Below are positions 12,401 through 24,400 of a DNA stretch of 64,000 nt, piece by piece. The first letter of the stretch is position 1. Each line of letters begins with the position of its first letter. The notes below the pieces were generated by a model. The model saw nothing but the letters and a program-made list of their open reading frames with translations. It did not search any database and was not told the origin of the DNA. Both the position numbers and the translations under genes were made by a program. This DNA is from Paramacrobiotus metropolitanus (taxonomy: Eukaryota; Tardigrada; Eutardigrada; Parachela; Macrobiotidae), in assembly GCF_019649055.1 (NCBI RefSeq), contig NW_026570242.1, positions 620,001 through 684,000 on the forward strand, written 5' to 3'.

Positions 12401-15400
12401 TACTAAGTTAGTTCATTGTACGGCTAGCTAATTCTAAGCTACCATATCCGTTATCGGACTAAGTAAAGCTACTTCTAAGCTACTGGTCATTTAGAGTTAG
12501 GTTAATTAGGTTAGTTAATTTTGGTAGCAGATCACGGAGACGATCGTGGGACTTTAAGGTTAGTTAGACTAATTCTAAGTCTACTATGTCAGATATTATT
12601 TAATGTCATTCTGTCCAGCCTTATCAACCGCCTTGTCCAGTACGTCCGGTGGGACTGTACTGGACTTGTCCGATACGTCCGGTGGGACTGTATTGGATGT
12701 AATGACTTTCTCTGATTTTTCCCGTCCCGTGGTTATGCGGGTGAGTAAGTCTTTATCCGCCTCATCTACAGCAACTACGTCCTCTTCTAGGACTTGCTGG
12801 GCCGTAAGGGTTGCCTTAGGCTTCTTGGACGTCTTTGGTCTTTTGGACTTCTCCTTGGGCGCCGGGGCCACTTTTGGCTCTTCTGGCACCGCAGGCTTGT
12901 CCGTAACGGATGTCCCTTTTGCTGGTTCCGCCGGGGCCAAAGTTGGGTCAATGACGTCTAATGGCTGGTTTTGAAGCTTGGCCAGCGCCGGTGTCTCGAA
13001 ATCCGGTTTGGCCTTTCGAGGTCGGCCTGGGCCAGGCTTCACTTTTACTGCTGGGTCCGAAGTCTTTGGGTCAGGTGGGCCATTGCCTGGGATCTGCAAA
13101 GTCTTTTGCTGCTCCGCCACAAGTTTCTTGGACGGGCCCTTTCCGGGCTTCTGCTTTCTCAGCAGCTTCTCCAGTTCACTCTGGGCATGTGGGAGCTCTG
13201 CGTTTTGCCCCGGCTCTGCCTTGTTAGTGCACCTTCCCAACTCTGTACCTTCCGGTTCGGCGTCGCCGCCCTTCTTTTTAGTTGAGCGAGCTATTCTGCG
13301 AGTTGGGCCGTCCGGATTAAGGTATGGCTTTAGGCGATCGACACATACGGTGTGTTCCACACCGGTGTCCCGCTCTCGGATCCAGTAAGTGTTCGGCTTG
13401 GGTATGCCGATGACAATGTAGACGCCTTCAAACTTGTTTGGGTTGGTCGGGTCGTCTACCATGTTCTTCAGGGTGACCAAGTCCCGCTTCTTGAACTCGG
13501 CCTGCGACTTCTTTTTGTTGTAGATGGCGGCGTCCCTCAGGAACCCTTCTTCAATTCGCGTTTTCGCTATTTCATGCGCCCGGTTCAGGCGCTGCTGCAT
13601 CTTCTGGACATAACGTTCGTTAGTCGTAAAAGTTTCTGGGACGTTGGTCCCAGCGAGGACGTCTTGTGGTATGGTCATTTCTCGGCCATATAGCATGTGG
13701 TATGGCGAGAATCCAGTGGTTGCGTGGACGGCACGGTTCATGCCGGAAATCACGTAAGGTAGGGCCCTGTGCCAACGATGTTCGTCGCCGGCGCCGCCAA
13801 AGTTACGAATTCCGTCGCAGATTATCTGCATCTGGCGTTTGACTTGGCCTTGGACCTCCGGATGATAAGCGGATCCGAAGGCTGCTCGATGCCGAAGATT
13901 TTCGCCACTTTGGCGAAAGATTTTGCCGTAAAATGCGTTCCCCGGTCGGAGTGCATTGTATGTGGCATGCCGTACTTTAGTACGACCTCTTCGACAAAGA
14001 ACTTCTCGAATTCCTTGGCCGAATTTGTCTTGGTCGGCCGAGCTATGGTGAATTTCGTCATTTGGTCGACCACCACAGCGATGTACCGGTATTTCTTTGT
14101 TTGGGTCACCGGTAGAGGTCCTTTGAAGTCAGCAAAGACGCGGTACCAAGGCGCAACAGCTTCGGTCGGCTGCAGCTTACCGTAGGTAGCTCGACGCGGT
14201 ACTTTGCCGAAAATACACGTCTGACATCGATCGATGTAGTCGTGAATATCGCAGCTCATGCGGTCCCAGTAGTACCTGAGTTTGGCTGCTTCAATCGTCT
14301 TGCGGTATCCAAAATGGTTCCCTGTTTTTCCGTCGTTGAGGGACTGGATAATGTTTTTCCGCATAAACAGAGGGACGACGAAACTCCTTTCGAGCTTCGC
14401 GTTGATTTCGTTGAGTCGATAGAGCACACCTTTGTCCATTTGATAGTGTTCGGGTAATTTGGACCTCTTATCCATTTCGCTTTGATGTTCCAACTCATGG
14501 ATTTTCTTGGCCAGAGTTGGATCACGATGTTGCATCCGTCGCAGCTCTTGCGCGGTGCGGTGCGTGACTTTTTCTGGACACGGTGGGACTTCGGGCTCTG
14601 GCTCTCAGGGTGAGGGTGCCGGTACATTGATGACCCGTATGTCCGCCGTGTTAAATTCATTCCAGTCACTGATTGCGTTACAATCAGGAAGGAGAGGCTT
14701 GTCCCATTCATTTGCGGGGTCCTCGTCAGTTACTTGCAGCCTGCGCACCTTTATGATGCGTGCTGAGATCTCGTCTTTATAATCCTCGAAGTTAGGGACT
14801 TGGTCCAAGTCTTCGTGTGGGCCTTTGTCATCGTCCCGTTCGAGTGGCCATCTGGACAATGCGTCGGCGTTGTCGCAGAATGTGCCTGGCTTGTACTCAA
14901 TGGTAATGTCCCGTCCCTGTACGGCGAGGGCCCATCGAGTAAGACGAGGATTGATGCCGGGCCGGTTAGACTCGCATCTGAGCAGATTGGTTAGGGCTCT
15001 GTGGTCCGTCCTTACTGTGTAAGGTCCGTGATCAATATAATGCTTAAACTTTTGGACGGCCCACACTACGGCTAAGCATTCCCATTCGGTCTCGCCGTAG
15101 TTTTTCTCAGCTCCATGTGGGACTCGGCTTGCGTAGGCATTTGGCCTCGAGTCCTGGCTGAGTATGGCTCCGATGCCAGCGCCACTTGCATCACATTCGA
15201 TGGTGGTCTGCTTGGTCGCATCGAATTCGGCCAATATTGGACTTCCGTTAGGGTCTTCTTGATTTCGTTGAACTCGGCGGTGTGGCGTCAGTCCAGTCGT
15301 TCTTGACCGAACTTTCCTTCCGCAGGAGTTCGTACATCTTGGAAGTCTTCTGGGCGTAGCCCTGAATGAACTTCCGGTAATAGTTAGCGAGTCCCAGAAA

Positions 15401-18400
15401 CGAGCGAAGTTGACGCTCGGTCTTGGGCGGTAGTTTCTCGGCGATGGCCGCCACCTTCTCGGGATCAGTATGGACACCGTCCTTGCTGAGGATGTGTCCA
15501 AGGAGTTGGAGTTTTTCCATTCCAAATTCGAACTTCGACGGTTTTATCGTGAACCCGGCATCTCTGAGGCAGAGGAGCGTGTTTCTGAACGCCTTCCTGA
15601 ATTCCTCGAAAGTTTTGCCGAAGAATATCACGTCGTCAATGTATGCGAAGACGCCGCCTTGTTTGCGGGCCGGCGCCATAATCTTGTCCATTGTCATTTG
15701 GAATGTGGCTGGCCCATTGCAGACGCCTAACGGCATTCGTTTGAACCGGAACATCCCTTCTGGAGTCACGAAGGTAGTGTAGTCCATAGACGCTGGGTCC
15801 ATGGGGATTTGCCAGAATCCGGACTGACAATCTACCTTGCCGTAGTAGGCGTTGCCTGCGCATTGATCCAGAAGTTCGTCTGGATTTGGCAATGGGTAGT
15901 TGTTCTTTTTGGTCACCGTGTTCAGCTTTATGTAGTTTATGCAGAACCTGGTGCCCATGGTCCCGTCGCCGTTTTTCTTTGAGGCGAGGACCACTGGGAA
16001 ACTCCACGCTGCCATGACGGTTCAATGACGCCTTGGTCCAACATTTCTTGGACTTTCTTATTGATGAACTCTCGTCCCTTCCAACTCGTTCGGGTTGGGT
16101 TCATTTTAATTGGTGCAGCGTCGCCAACTTCTATGACGTGGATCACTCCTTTGACGTCGCCGTAAGGCTTTTTGGACGTCGGGAATATGGCACTGAGTTC
16201 CCATAAGTCCTGACGGAGAAGAGCGGTTTGCTCTTCGGTCAGGTGATCGCCGAAATGTGCGTTGGCGATGTGGACGCGGATTTCGCGCTCCACTTCTGGG
16301 TCTTCCTCTCCGGTTTGGAGGGAATTGATCTTGGCGTAGTCTTCGTCCGAGATTTCCTCGTATGGCTCCACTTGGCCCATGTTGACTCCTTTCCGGAGTA
16401 TATGGGGCTCTTTGGAGTAGTTTGACATCAGTATGGTGAAACTATTGCCAACATGCTGGACTGGTCCGTCGAGCATGGCCAGACTCCGTTTGGTGTCTTG
16501 GCTTCCGAGGTACATAAGTTTCTGTCTTGGGTCGAAAGGAAAGTCAATGCCGACTTGGACCGGGGTGATGGACTCAGGTGGGAGTTCCACTTTTACAGTT
16601 GCCCGGACCATAGCATGGTCGTTAATGGTGCGGTACCGATTTGGGTTATTCCCTGCCACCTTTGGCCATGGTAAGGCGTCGGCATTGGGAATTGACCAAT
16701 CTACGCCATCCTCCTTGATGTCTGGCTCATATACGTCGCTGTGGTACATATGGCTGACCATTGGACCTTTGTGGAGGATTTGGTCGCGTCGGGACTTATT
16801 TTGGACCTGGATCCACGCGTGTTCGCTGTTTCGAGTTTGGACCTCCGCTTCGATCGGTATGACCAAGCAGTGTGGTCGTCTCAGCGATTTAAAGTGGATT
16901 GGCCGTCCCGGGTCCATAGTCCGATAGGACCGGACCTTAATCCAGCAAGTTGAGTAGGCTGGTAAGATGTGCCGCTGATGAACGAAGACAACTTCTCTCT
17001 CCTCCTTAAGGCCGTCTATTGGACGTTCGGTCCACAGTTTGCGGATTACCGGTGCCTCGGCTCGGAGTTGGAGAATTTCTGTGTCCTCTTCGTCATCACT
17101 TGACTCCTCCGATGATTGGTTATCGGAGTCCATGTCCGGTGAGTCACTTGAGCTTTGGACGTCGGAATCGGTAGACTCGGGTTTGTCGTCCTGCTCAGGT
17201 TTTGGCTCGCCTTTGTCCTCGTTAGAGGTTGGCGCGCCGCCGGCCACTGTTAGTGCCGGTTCGGTTGAAAGATCCGTCTCCTGGATCTCTGGCGTCCCGG
17301 TTACGATTTCCTGTTTTTCAGGTTCGTCCGGTTCCGCCGTAGTGGTTGGACGGTCCCTGTTAGGGAGTGGTGAGGCTGGTCGGCCTCCTGTCCACCGTTG
17401 AGCCGAACGGGTTTGTATGGCCCGTATTACCGCTTCAACGCCGTCTCCACATATAGGACAAGTCAGTTGGACTTCCTCTGACCAAGGGTCCTGCTCGTTC
17501 TGGCTGGTGTCCCTTCGATGGCTTCCCTGTTCCGGGTGTGGGCCATCACTGAAGCGCACTTTTGTCGCTATGTGCGGTGCTGCTTCTGGCAGTGGTTCCG
17601 GTATGGTCCTAACGTTAGTCAGGCTCAGGTCATATTTTGGCCATATGCTGACAGTTAAGCCAGGATGTTGGGCCACTTGTTTTCGAAGTGTTATAACATC
17701 ATCGAAAAGATCCGTGCACATCTTTTTGGAGTGCTTTCGGGGCTTCCATGTGGTACTCCCTGTATTCCCACACCAGGGCTAGACGTTCGTCCTCCCATAA
17801 AGCTCCTTCTTGAACCAAATCGTCCAGTTCTTGGGCGAATGGTCAGTATTGTTCGGCAATCTGCGCCCACGGTAGTGGTGCGCCTTTTTCTTCAAGCCAG
17901 CCCTCTTCTAGGGCAAGGATCCGGCCAGCGCGGTATTCGAGGAAATATTTCTGACCCCCGTAAACCAAGTTTTGTATCGCTGGACCAGTTTCTCCTTAAT
18001 TTCTCTATCAGGCACCGGCCGTTGGCCCGGTGCCTCTGGTATCGGGATAGTCTTTACTATCCCGTGATTTGGCTTGAGTATGCCTGCACGGAATTGGGTC
18101 ATGTAACGCTCGATTGCGTTATGGACGCGCAGCTCCCATATGAGGCTTTCAATGGTGTCCAGGCATTCCCAGCAGGTAGAAGGAGAACTTTTCGGGTGAT
18201 CAAGCCGATTAACTCTCACTTCATCATCGGGTCCCGGTGCCTCTGGTATCGGGATAGACTTTACCGCGTCCCAAACGATTTCTTCGTTTGGCTTGAAAAT
18301 AAACGTAAACTTGGAGTGGAGATAGTCACAGCCAAGTAATACGTGCACGTCCGTTAACGTCGGTTGGACGAAGAACGTGTGGTGGCTCTTGTATCCCTGC

Positions 18401-21400
18401 AATGTCACCGGTACGGTGCAGCAATGGGAGACCACGAAGGCGGTTTGTCCGCCGACACCAAGGATTTTGGTGTTCCGTCCTAATGGCTCCGTTTTGATGC
18501 CATTGGCGGTGCAGAATTGCTGGCTGATGAGGGAAGTCTCCGCTCCAGTGTCCAGCATGGCGAGCGTGTGGACCGGTCCAATTTGGACTTTGTGTGTCCA
18601 TGGGGATTAGCGACACTGGTCCTGGATCATCAGGAGCGTACTTGGGTGCTGCGAGCTCCTGTTGGACAGACTCTTCCCGTGGTGATGTTTCCACAACCCG
18701 TAGAGTGGAGAACATGTTTTTAGTGTTCAGGAAGGTCCGTGAACTGTTAATGGTTCGCACCGTTGGTGTGGTGCCGAGGGGTCGTCCACCGGTCTATGGC
18801 CAGCAGGTGCGGGGACTTGACGCCTCAAAAGGTTCGGCTGTCCTAGAGATGGCAACGGCTCAGCCGAAGCCGTTTGAGCCGCGGCTAAGCCGGCTTCGGC
18901 TGAGCCGGCTCGACCCAAAATTGAAGCCGTAGCCGATGCTAGCCGAGCCGATTGAGCCGCTCGGAGTCTCAGCCAGCCGCGAGCCAGCCGTAAGCCGATG
19001 TCGGCTAACGGCTTGCGCATTGTGCGCGAAAATGTGTTAGAAAGTTTGATTTTAGCTCTTTTGGCCCGTTCAAAGCCGATTTAGAGACTTGAAAAATCGA
19101 TGATCTTATAAAAAAGTGCTGAATTTTTGTTTCGGAGACCTTTTTTTCCTAATAAAAACTGATCAAAAACAGTTTTTGCTTAAAAGAGAACAGAAAAAAG
19201 TTCTTTTCAGTGAAAAAGTGCTTGTGTTTTCCCGCGCTAAAAAACTATCGGCTAAGCCGGCTCCGAGCCGGCTTAGCCGGCTCGCGTTCAGAGCCGAGCC
19301 GTTAGAGCCGGCTCAGGTAGGTGAGCCGATACTTTCGAGCCGGCTCACTATTTTAGCCAGCCGCAGCCAGCCGATAAGCCATTAAGCCAGCCGTTGCCAT
19401 CTCTAGGCTGTCCACTCTTCGAGTGATTGATCCGACCTCACTGTCCGTATTTTCTACGGACCATCCTTCCGGTGCGCTGTCGGAGGATGTGTCTGACGCC
19501 GATTGTGGATACGTCATGTTCGTGGTGCGACGTCTCGCTTTGCCACGTGATCGGTTGGCCTTAGGGTTAGTTGAGGCTCCGAAAAACGACTTGGTCGCCA
19601 GCTGGACGACTGTCGATCTGGTCTCATTTTTTGGTCCAGGCACGATGGTCCAGGCGCGACTTCTACGCATCCTGGCATGGCCACATTTCTAGGGCCATGT
19701 GGCTTAGTCGCTGGTTTGGCGCTAAGCCTGGATCCGCCGGTAGGCTGTTGGGCCGTCGGTTTGGGATCCGTTTGGGTTAGTAACTGTACCGGGGGGTTAT
19801 CTTTATCCGGCGGTTTTGGTTCCAGTCTTAGGTCGGGTGAGTTGCCGATACTCCCCGACCTTAAGCGTTCCCCGCGGTTGGGCTGGCCCGGTTAGGGCCG
19901 CCGCCGTTGCCATTTGGCTTCACCAGCTGGTCCGGTATGGGTGGTAGCGCTGGCCTTTCATTGGCTGGCGTTTGGTATCCCTGTTTTGGACCATTCTGGC
20001 GGTTGCCGCCACCCGGCCCACTTCCTGAGCCGGTGGACTGTCTTCGGCTGCCAATCCCCCCACTACCACGTTGTGGTCTGGGTTGTTTGGGTGGCACCAA
20101 GCCGAAGCGGTTAGGGTTTGCTGACCCGGTAGGGTACCCCTTAGTATAACGGCTCCGCCAATCCAAGTACCACTTTCGGTTTGGATTTTCGCCGTATGGC
20201 CTGTTTGCGTAGCCACAGCCATCGGTTGCGTGGTTTCCCCACAGGCAGTTGCTGCAAGTGATGATTCCATCTTTGGCCCATCGCTCGAACATGCGCTCGA
20301 CTCTGTCGATGTACATGTCCTCCTGTTTGCGGGCCTGTTCGGGGGTTAGTGTTTGACGGTGGCCGGTTTGGCCCTCGCCACTCCCCTGGTTCCGGTTTTT
20401 TCCTCCATAGCCGCCTTGGCTTCCGCTGAAGCTGGCGTTTTGGCCTTTGGGGAAATTACCTTTTGGTCCTCCACCGCCGTTGCCCTGGCTATAGCCGAAG
20501 TTGCCCTGGTTCCGGGCCTGGCCATAACCACCACCACCGCCGTTGGGTGGTGTGGGCCCACGTTGTGGGGAGGCCAGGTTCAGAGCCGCGATAACGGCGT
20601 ATGTTGCCTCTATTTGGGCTTGTGTTGGCATCAGCGTTTGTGGAGGGTAGAATGCCGGCTGTTGTGTTACGACTTGGGCCGGTGGCGTTTGTATGGCCGT
20701 ACGGATGATTGATCCGCGGCCCGTCCTTCCCTCGTACTCCGGCTTTCCCATGGTGTATTGCCAGACATAGTCCCGGAATTCTGCCGGTGACTTCGGTATC
20801 CGGATATCAAGAGCGCGGCGTAGTTCTGGCTCTTTCACGTTCTCTCTCAAGAAGTGAAGGGTCATCGTATCATCCAAGCCGGCACGCGTCTGGAGTGTCA
20901 GCATGGCGTCGTAGTACTGCTCTGGGGTTTCGAACCCATGTTGGTAACACCGGCGTGTGATTTCCCCCATGGCAGTGGCCTGCTGATTATCGTCGCCGTA
21001 TCGAGTGGCAAATTTTTGGAGCCACTGTTCCACTGTCCAGCCGTCTTCGTCTTCCCGATTGGCTTGGCCAGTTTACCATTCTTTTACGGGGTCTGATACG
21101 ACCATGGAGATTCGGCTCATGAAGTCCGGATCTGGTTTGTTCAGATCAGACGACTGCTTACAGATCCGTCGGACCTGAGCAAGCCATCCTTTCACCATTG
21201 TTTTGTTGCCGTCGAATTTCGGCAACGCGGTGCGGACTTGAGCCTTAGCATTCGCTTTTCCCATCTCCTGGGTCATCTCCTTTATTTGCTCTCTGGTTGT
21301 GAGAGTTGGGGTGGCCGGTGGTGACGGAGCAGGTGTTAGCTGCAGTGGTATGTGCGGCACTTGCTGGGGTTGAGCCAACATTGGCTGTCCCGGTATGATC

Positions 21401-24400
21401 TGGATGGCCCCGTTGGACGCCATCCATCCATATGCTCCATTCGGGAGTTGGACCAGCATAGGCGCATTCTGGCCTTGGCCTGGTTGGGCTGCAGGTCCTG
21501 GTGGCGTGGCTGCTGTTGGCAGTACGCCTAGTGGTTGGGGCATGTGTTGGCCCTGGGGCACATTCTGGCCCATCTGTGGCTGAGCTTGGCCCGTTGGAGC
21601 TGCCGCCGAGATAGGAGGGCCAAATAGGCTTAGTTGGCCTACTAGTGGTTGTTGCACCGTTGGTGTACGACTTTGGCCTCCCATCTGTCCTTGCGTGGTT
21701 GGTGGTTCGAACATTGGGCTCAGCGGGTTGGTCCGGTTTGGATCCATGCCGCTGGTGTGAGCCTGGCTTGTGGCCGGATGTGGACTGAAACTGAAGTCCA
21801 TGTTCGGGAATATGGACGGATACAAGGACGGATACGATGGCCTTGACCCGAAGTAACTGTGGCTGGGTGTTGCCTGACTTGGGTCAAAGCCTGCCCGCTT
21901 GACGTAGACGGGTAAGTCTGCGTTGCGGGTGTCACTATTGTCGTTGGGCCAACAGTGGCTGTTGTTGTGACCGGGATCGGTGGTGGCGGCAGCGTTACTG
22001 TCGCCGTAGACGATCCCTGGTTCACCGGGCTGGGAGGCGTGGGTATGGTTGGCCCCTTTGGGGGATCTCCAACCGATGGTCCCTCCACAGCTATAATAAC
22101 GTGGTAGTTCTGCTGGTTATACACTGGCTCGCGGTAGAAGCGTTGGCCCTGCCGCAAAGCCTCGTCGACTTTTTCTTGTCGACGTTGTGTATCTGAGTCC
22201 GGAAAGGTATGGTAAGACGGTGGTTCTGCGGACAACTCGGAATTTAAATCCACGAGATGTGATTTTTCCGCATCTAAGCAGGCGTTTTCCGTGCTTAGCC
22301 TTTCCAGGTCCTCATTGAGTTCGGTTATACGTTTGGTGGCCGCCTGGTAGTCTTTAACCAGGCCGGCGTTATCGGGCTCCAATGTGATGATCCGGTCATG
22401 TTGTCCCTGGATCACCTGTTTGGCTTGTGCGAAGGCCTGCTCCAATTGGACGAAGTTTTGGTGTCCAATGGTGCTGTTCTGCTCAAGTTGGACCCGAATG
22501 GTTGATTCGGCCTTGAGCTGGCTCTGGAGGGCAACGATCTGTTGCTGGAGTTGCACGTTCTGTGCCTCCTTCTGTTGAACCGTTTGGCTCAACAATCCTC
22601 CTTGTTGGATCGTCTTCATGAGATTTTGGTGGCTCTCATAAAGAAGATTATAGCCGGTCCGCAGGCAGTTGATTTCGTGCTGCAGGTTGGCCAAGTCGTC
22701 GGTAAGACGCTCATTTTTATTCGAGAGGCGGTCCGCCTCTGAATCGGTTTCATCGATTGTGGTCCGGGCCGCAGTCAAGTCGTCCTTGGCTTTGACCAGC
22801 TCAGTCCTTGTAGAGGTGAGCAAGGCTTCAAGTCCCGCCACTGCCATTTCTAGGCTGTGGATTGTCCTGTTGAGCTGGTCTCGCTCAGCATTGGGACATG
22901 GTGACAACTTGAGCTGGGTTAGCTCAAGTTGGGTCTGGGCCAGTATGGCCGCGACACGTTTAGCCTCTGCGTCCGATTTGGACGCAAAGTCTTTATGTTT
23001 GGAGATTTCGTCCTGCATCCAACGTTCGGATGCCAGGGCGGCCTCGGCTATGTCCGCCAGCTGTTTGGTCAGGTCCCGTACTGTGGTCCGAAGTTGGTCG
23101 ACTTCGTCGATCTCCTCGAGCCGGGTTGCCTGAATAAGCTTCGGCGGGCTGACGTTGGCGCGGTTTGTGTCCCAGGTGGGCTGGTTTAAGTCCATCCTGG
23201 CTGTGGCCCTGCTAAGTTGGGCCAGGTCCACAGTTGGCTCTCGGTCCGGTTTCGACTGGCCAGACGCGCCGATGACGTCATTGGTCGGCGATGGCGTTGT
23301 TTGTGTTGAGCCATCGGTCTCAAACGTGAGTGGCGACTGACTCGCGGGCTGTTGGCCCTGGTCATCTGCCTTTGGACCAGCCTTTTTGGCTTGGCCCTTT
23401 GCCTTGCGTCCACCTTTGGCCACCGTTGGTGCCTCAGGTTGGATCTGGTCCGAGCCCGGTAGGGTTGGACTTGTTATCAAATCCTGGACATCAAGGTTGG
23501 ACCGGGCCAAGTTGTTTGGCCCTGGTCCATCGGTGGGTGTCTTGTCCTCACTTGTGGCCGCCGTTGGCGCCTCAAGTTGGACTTGGCCCGAGCCAGGTAT
23601 GGCCGGCTGTTGTGCCAAGTCCCGAGGGACACTGTTGGCCTGGGCCGTCCTATCGGCGCCAGGTTGGCTGTCCTGAGGCTGGTTGGCCTCGGACAACTCG
23701 TCGGATGCCTCCAGGAATGTGTCGTCCCGGGTGGCGTCCAGACTTTCGTCGCTGGTTTCCAGGTCAGCCGGCAGGATTTGGTTGTCCCGCCTGGCTTTGG
23801 CCTCGACCAAACTCGTAGAGCCGGCCGAGTTTGGCTCGTCTGGGTCAGAACTGCCCTGTTTGGCGCTACGGAACCCGTAAGGTCCCGTTGGTTCACGCGT
23901 GGCATAGTTCTTCCCGAGCACCTTCTTGTATTCGTTTGGCTGGCGCCTGTCCATTAGACTGAGCAATCTCCGTTGGAGTTGCTCATGGCTGGTGTATTGC
24001 ATCACCTTGGCCAAGGAGCTTTGAGTTTGGCCCATGGTATTAGGACTTAGAAAAAATCTTTGGTCCGGACCGGAACGTTGGGTTGGATCGCTGTCGGTGC
24101 TGGTCAGGTACGCTAGAGCTCAGGTTTAGCGTTAGCTTCCTATGGCCCTTTGTTACGTTACTGACCAGTGTGACGTCAGTTACAAAGTGGTCTTGCAATT
24201 AGCTCTACGTCACGAGTAGCGTGCCGTGAGCAAAATTCAAAAAACAATATGAGTCACTACGACTGTTATAACACGGGGAAGTTTCCCACGTGTTCTGATT
24301 GGTCAGAATTTTTATGGAAAGTTACCACGCTGACGTCACGCGACTTTTTCGCGAAAATTCTGGCTGGACAAAGTGGCGGTTGTTTTCGCCGAAAAAATTA

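Noticed and set aside
19116-19385. 89-codon frame in the hAT MITE
   Set aside because: The region is a noncoding MITE of AGCC/GGCT repeats.
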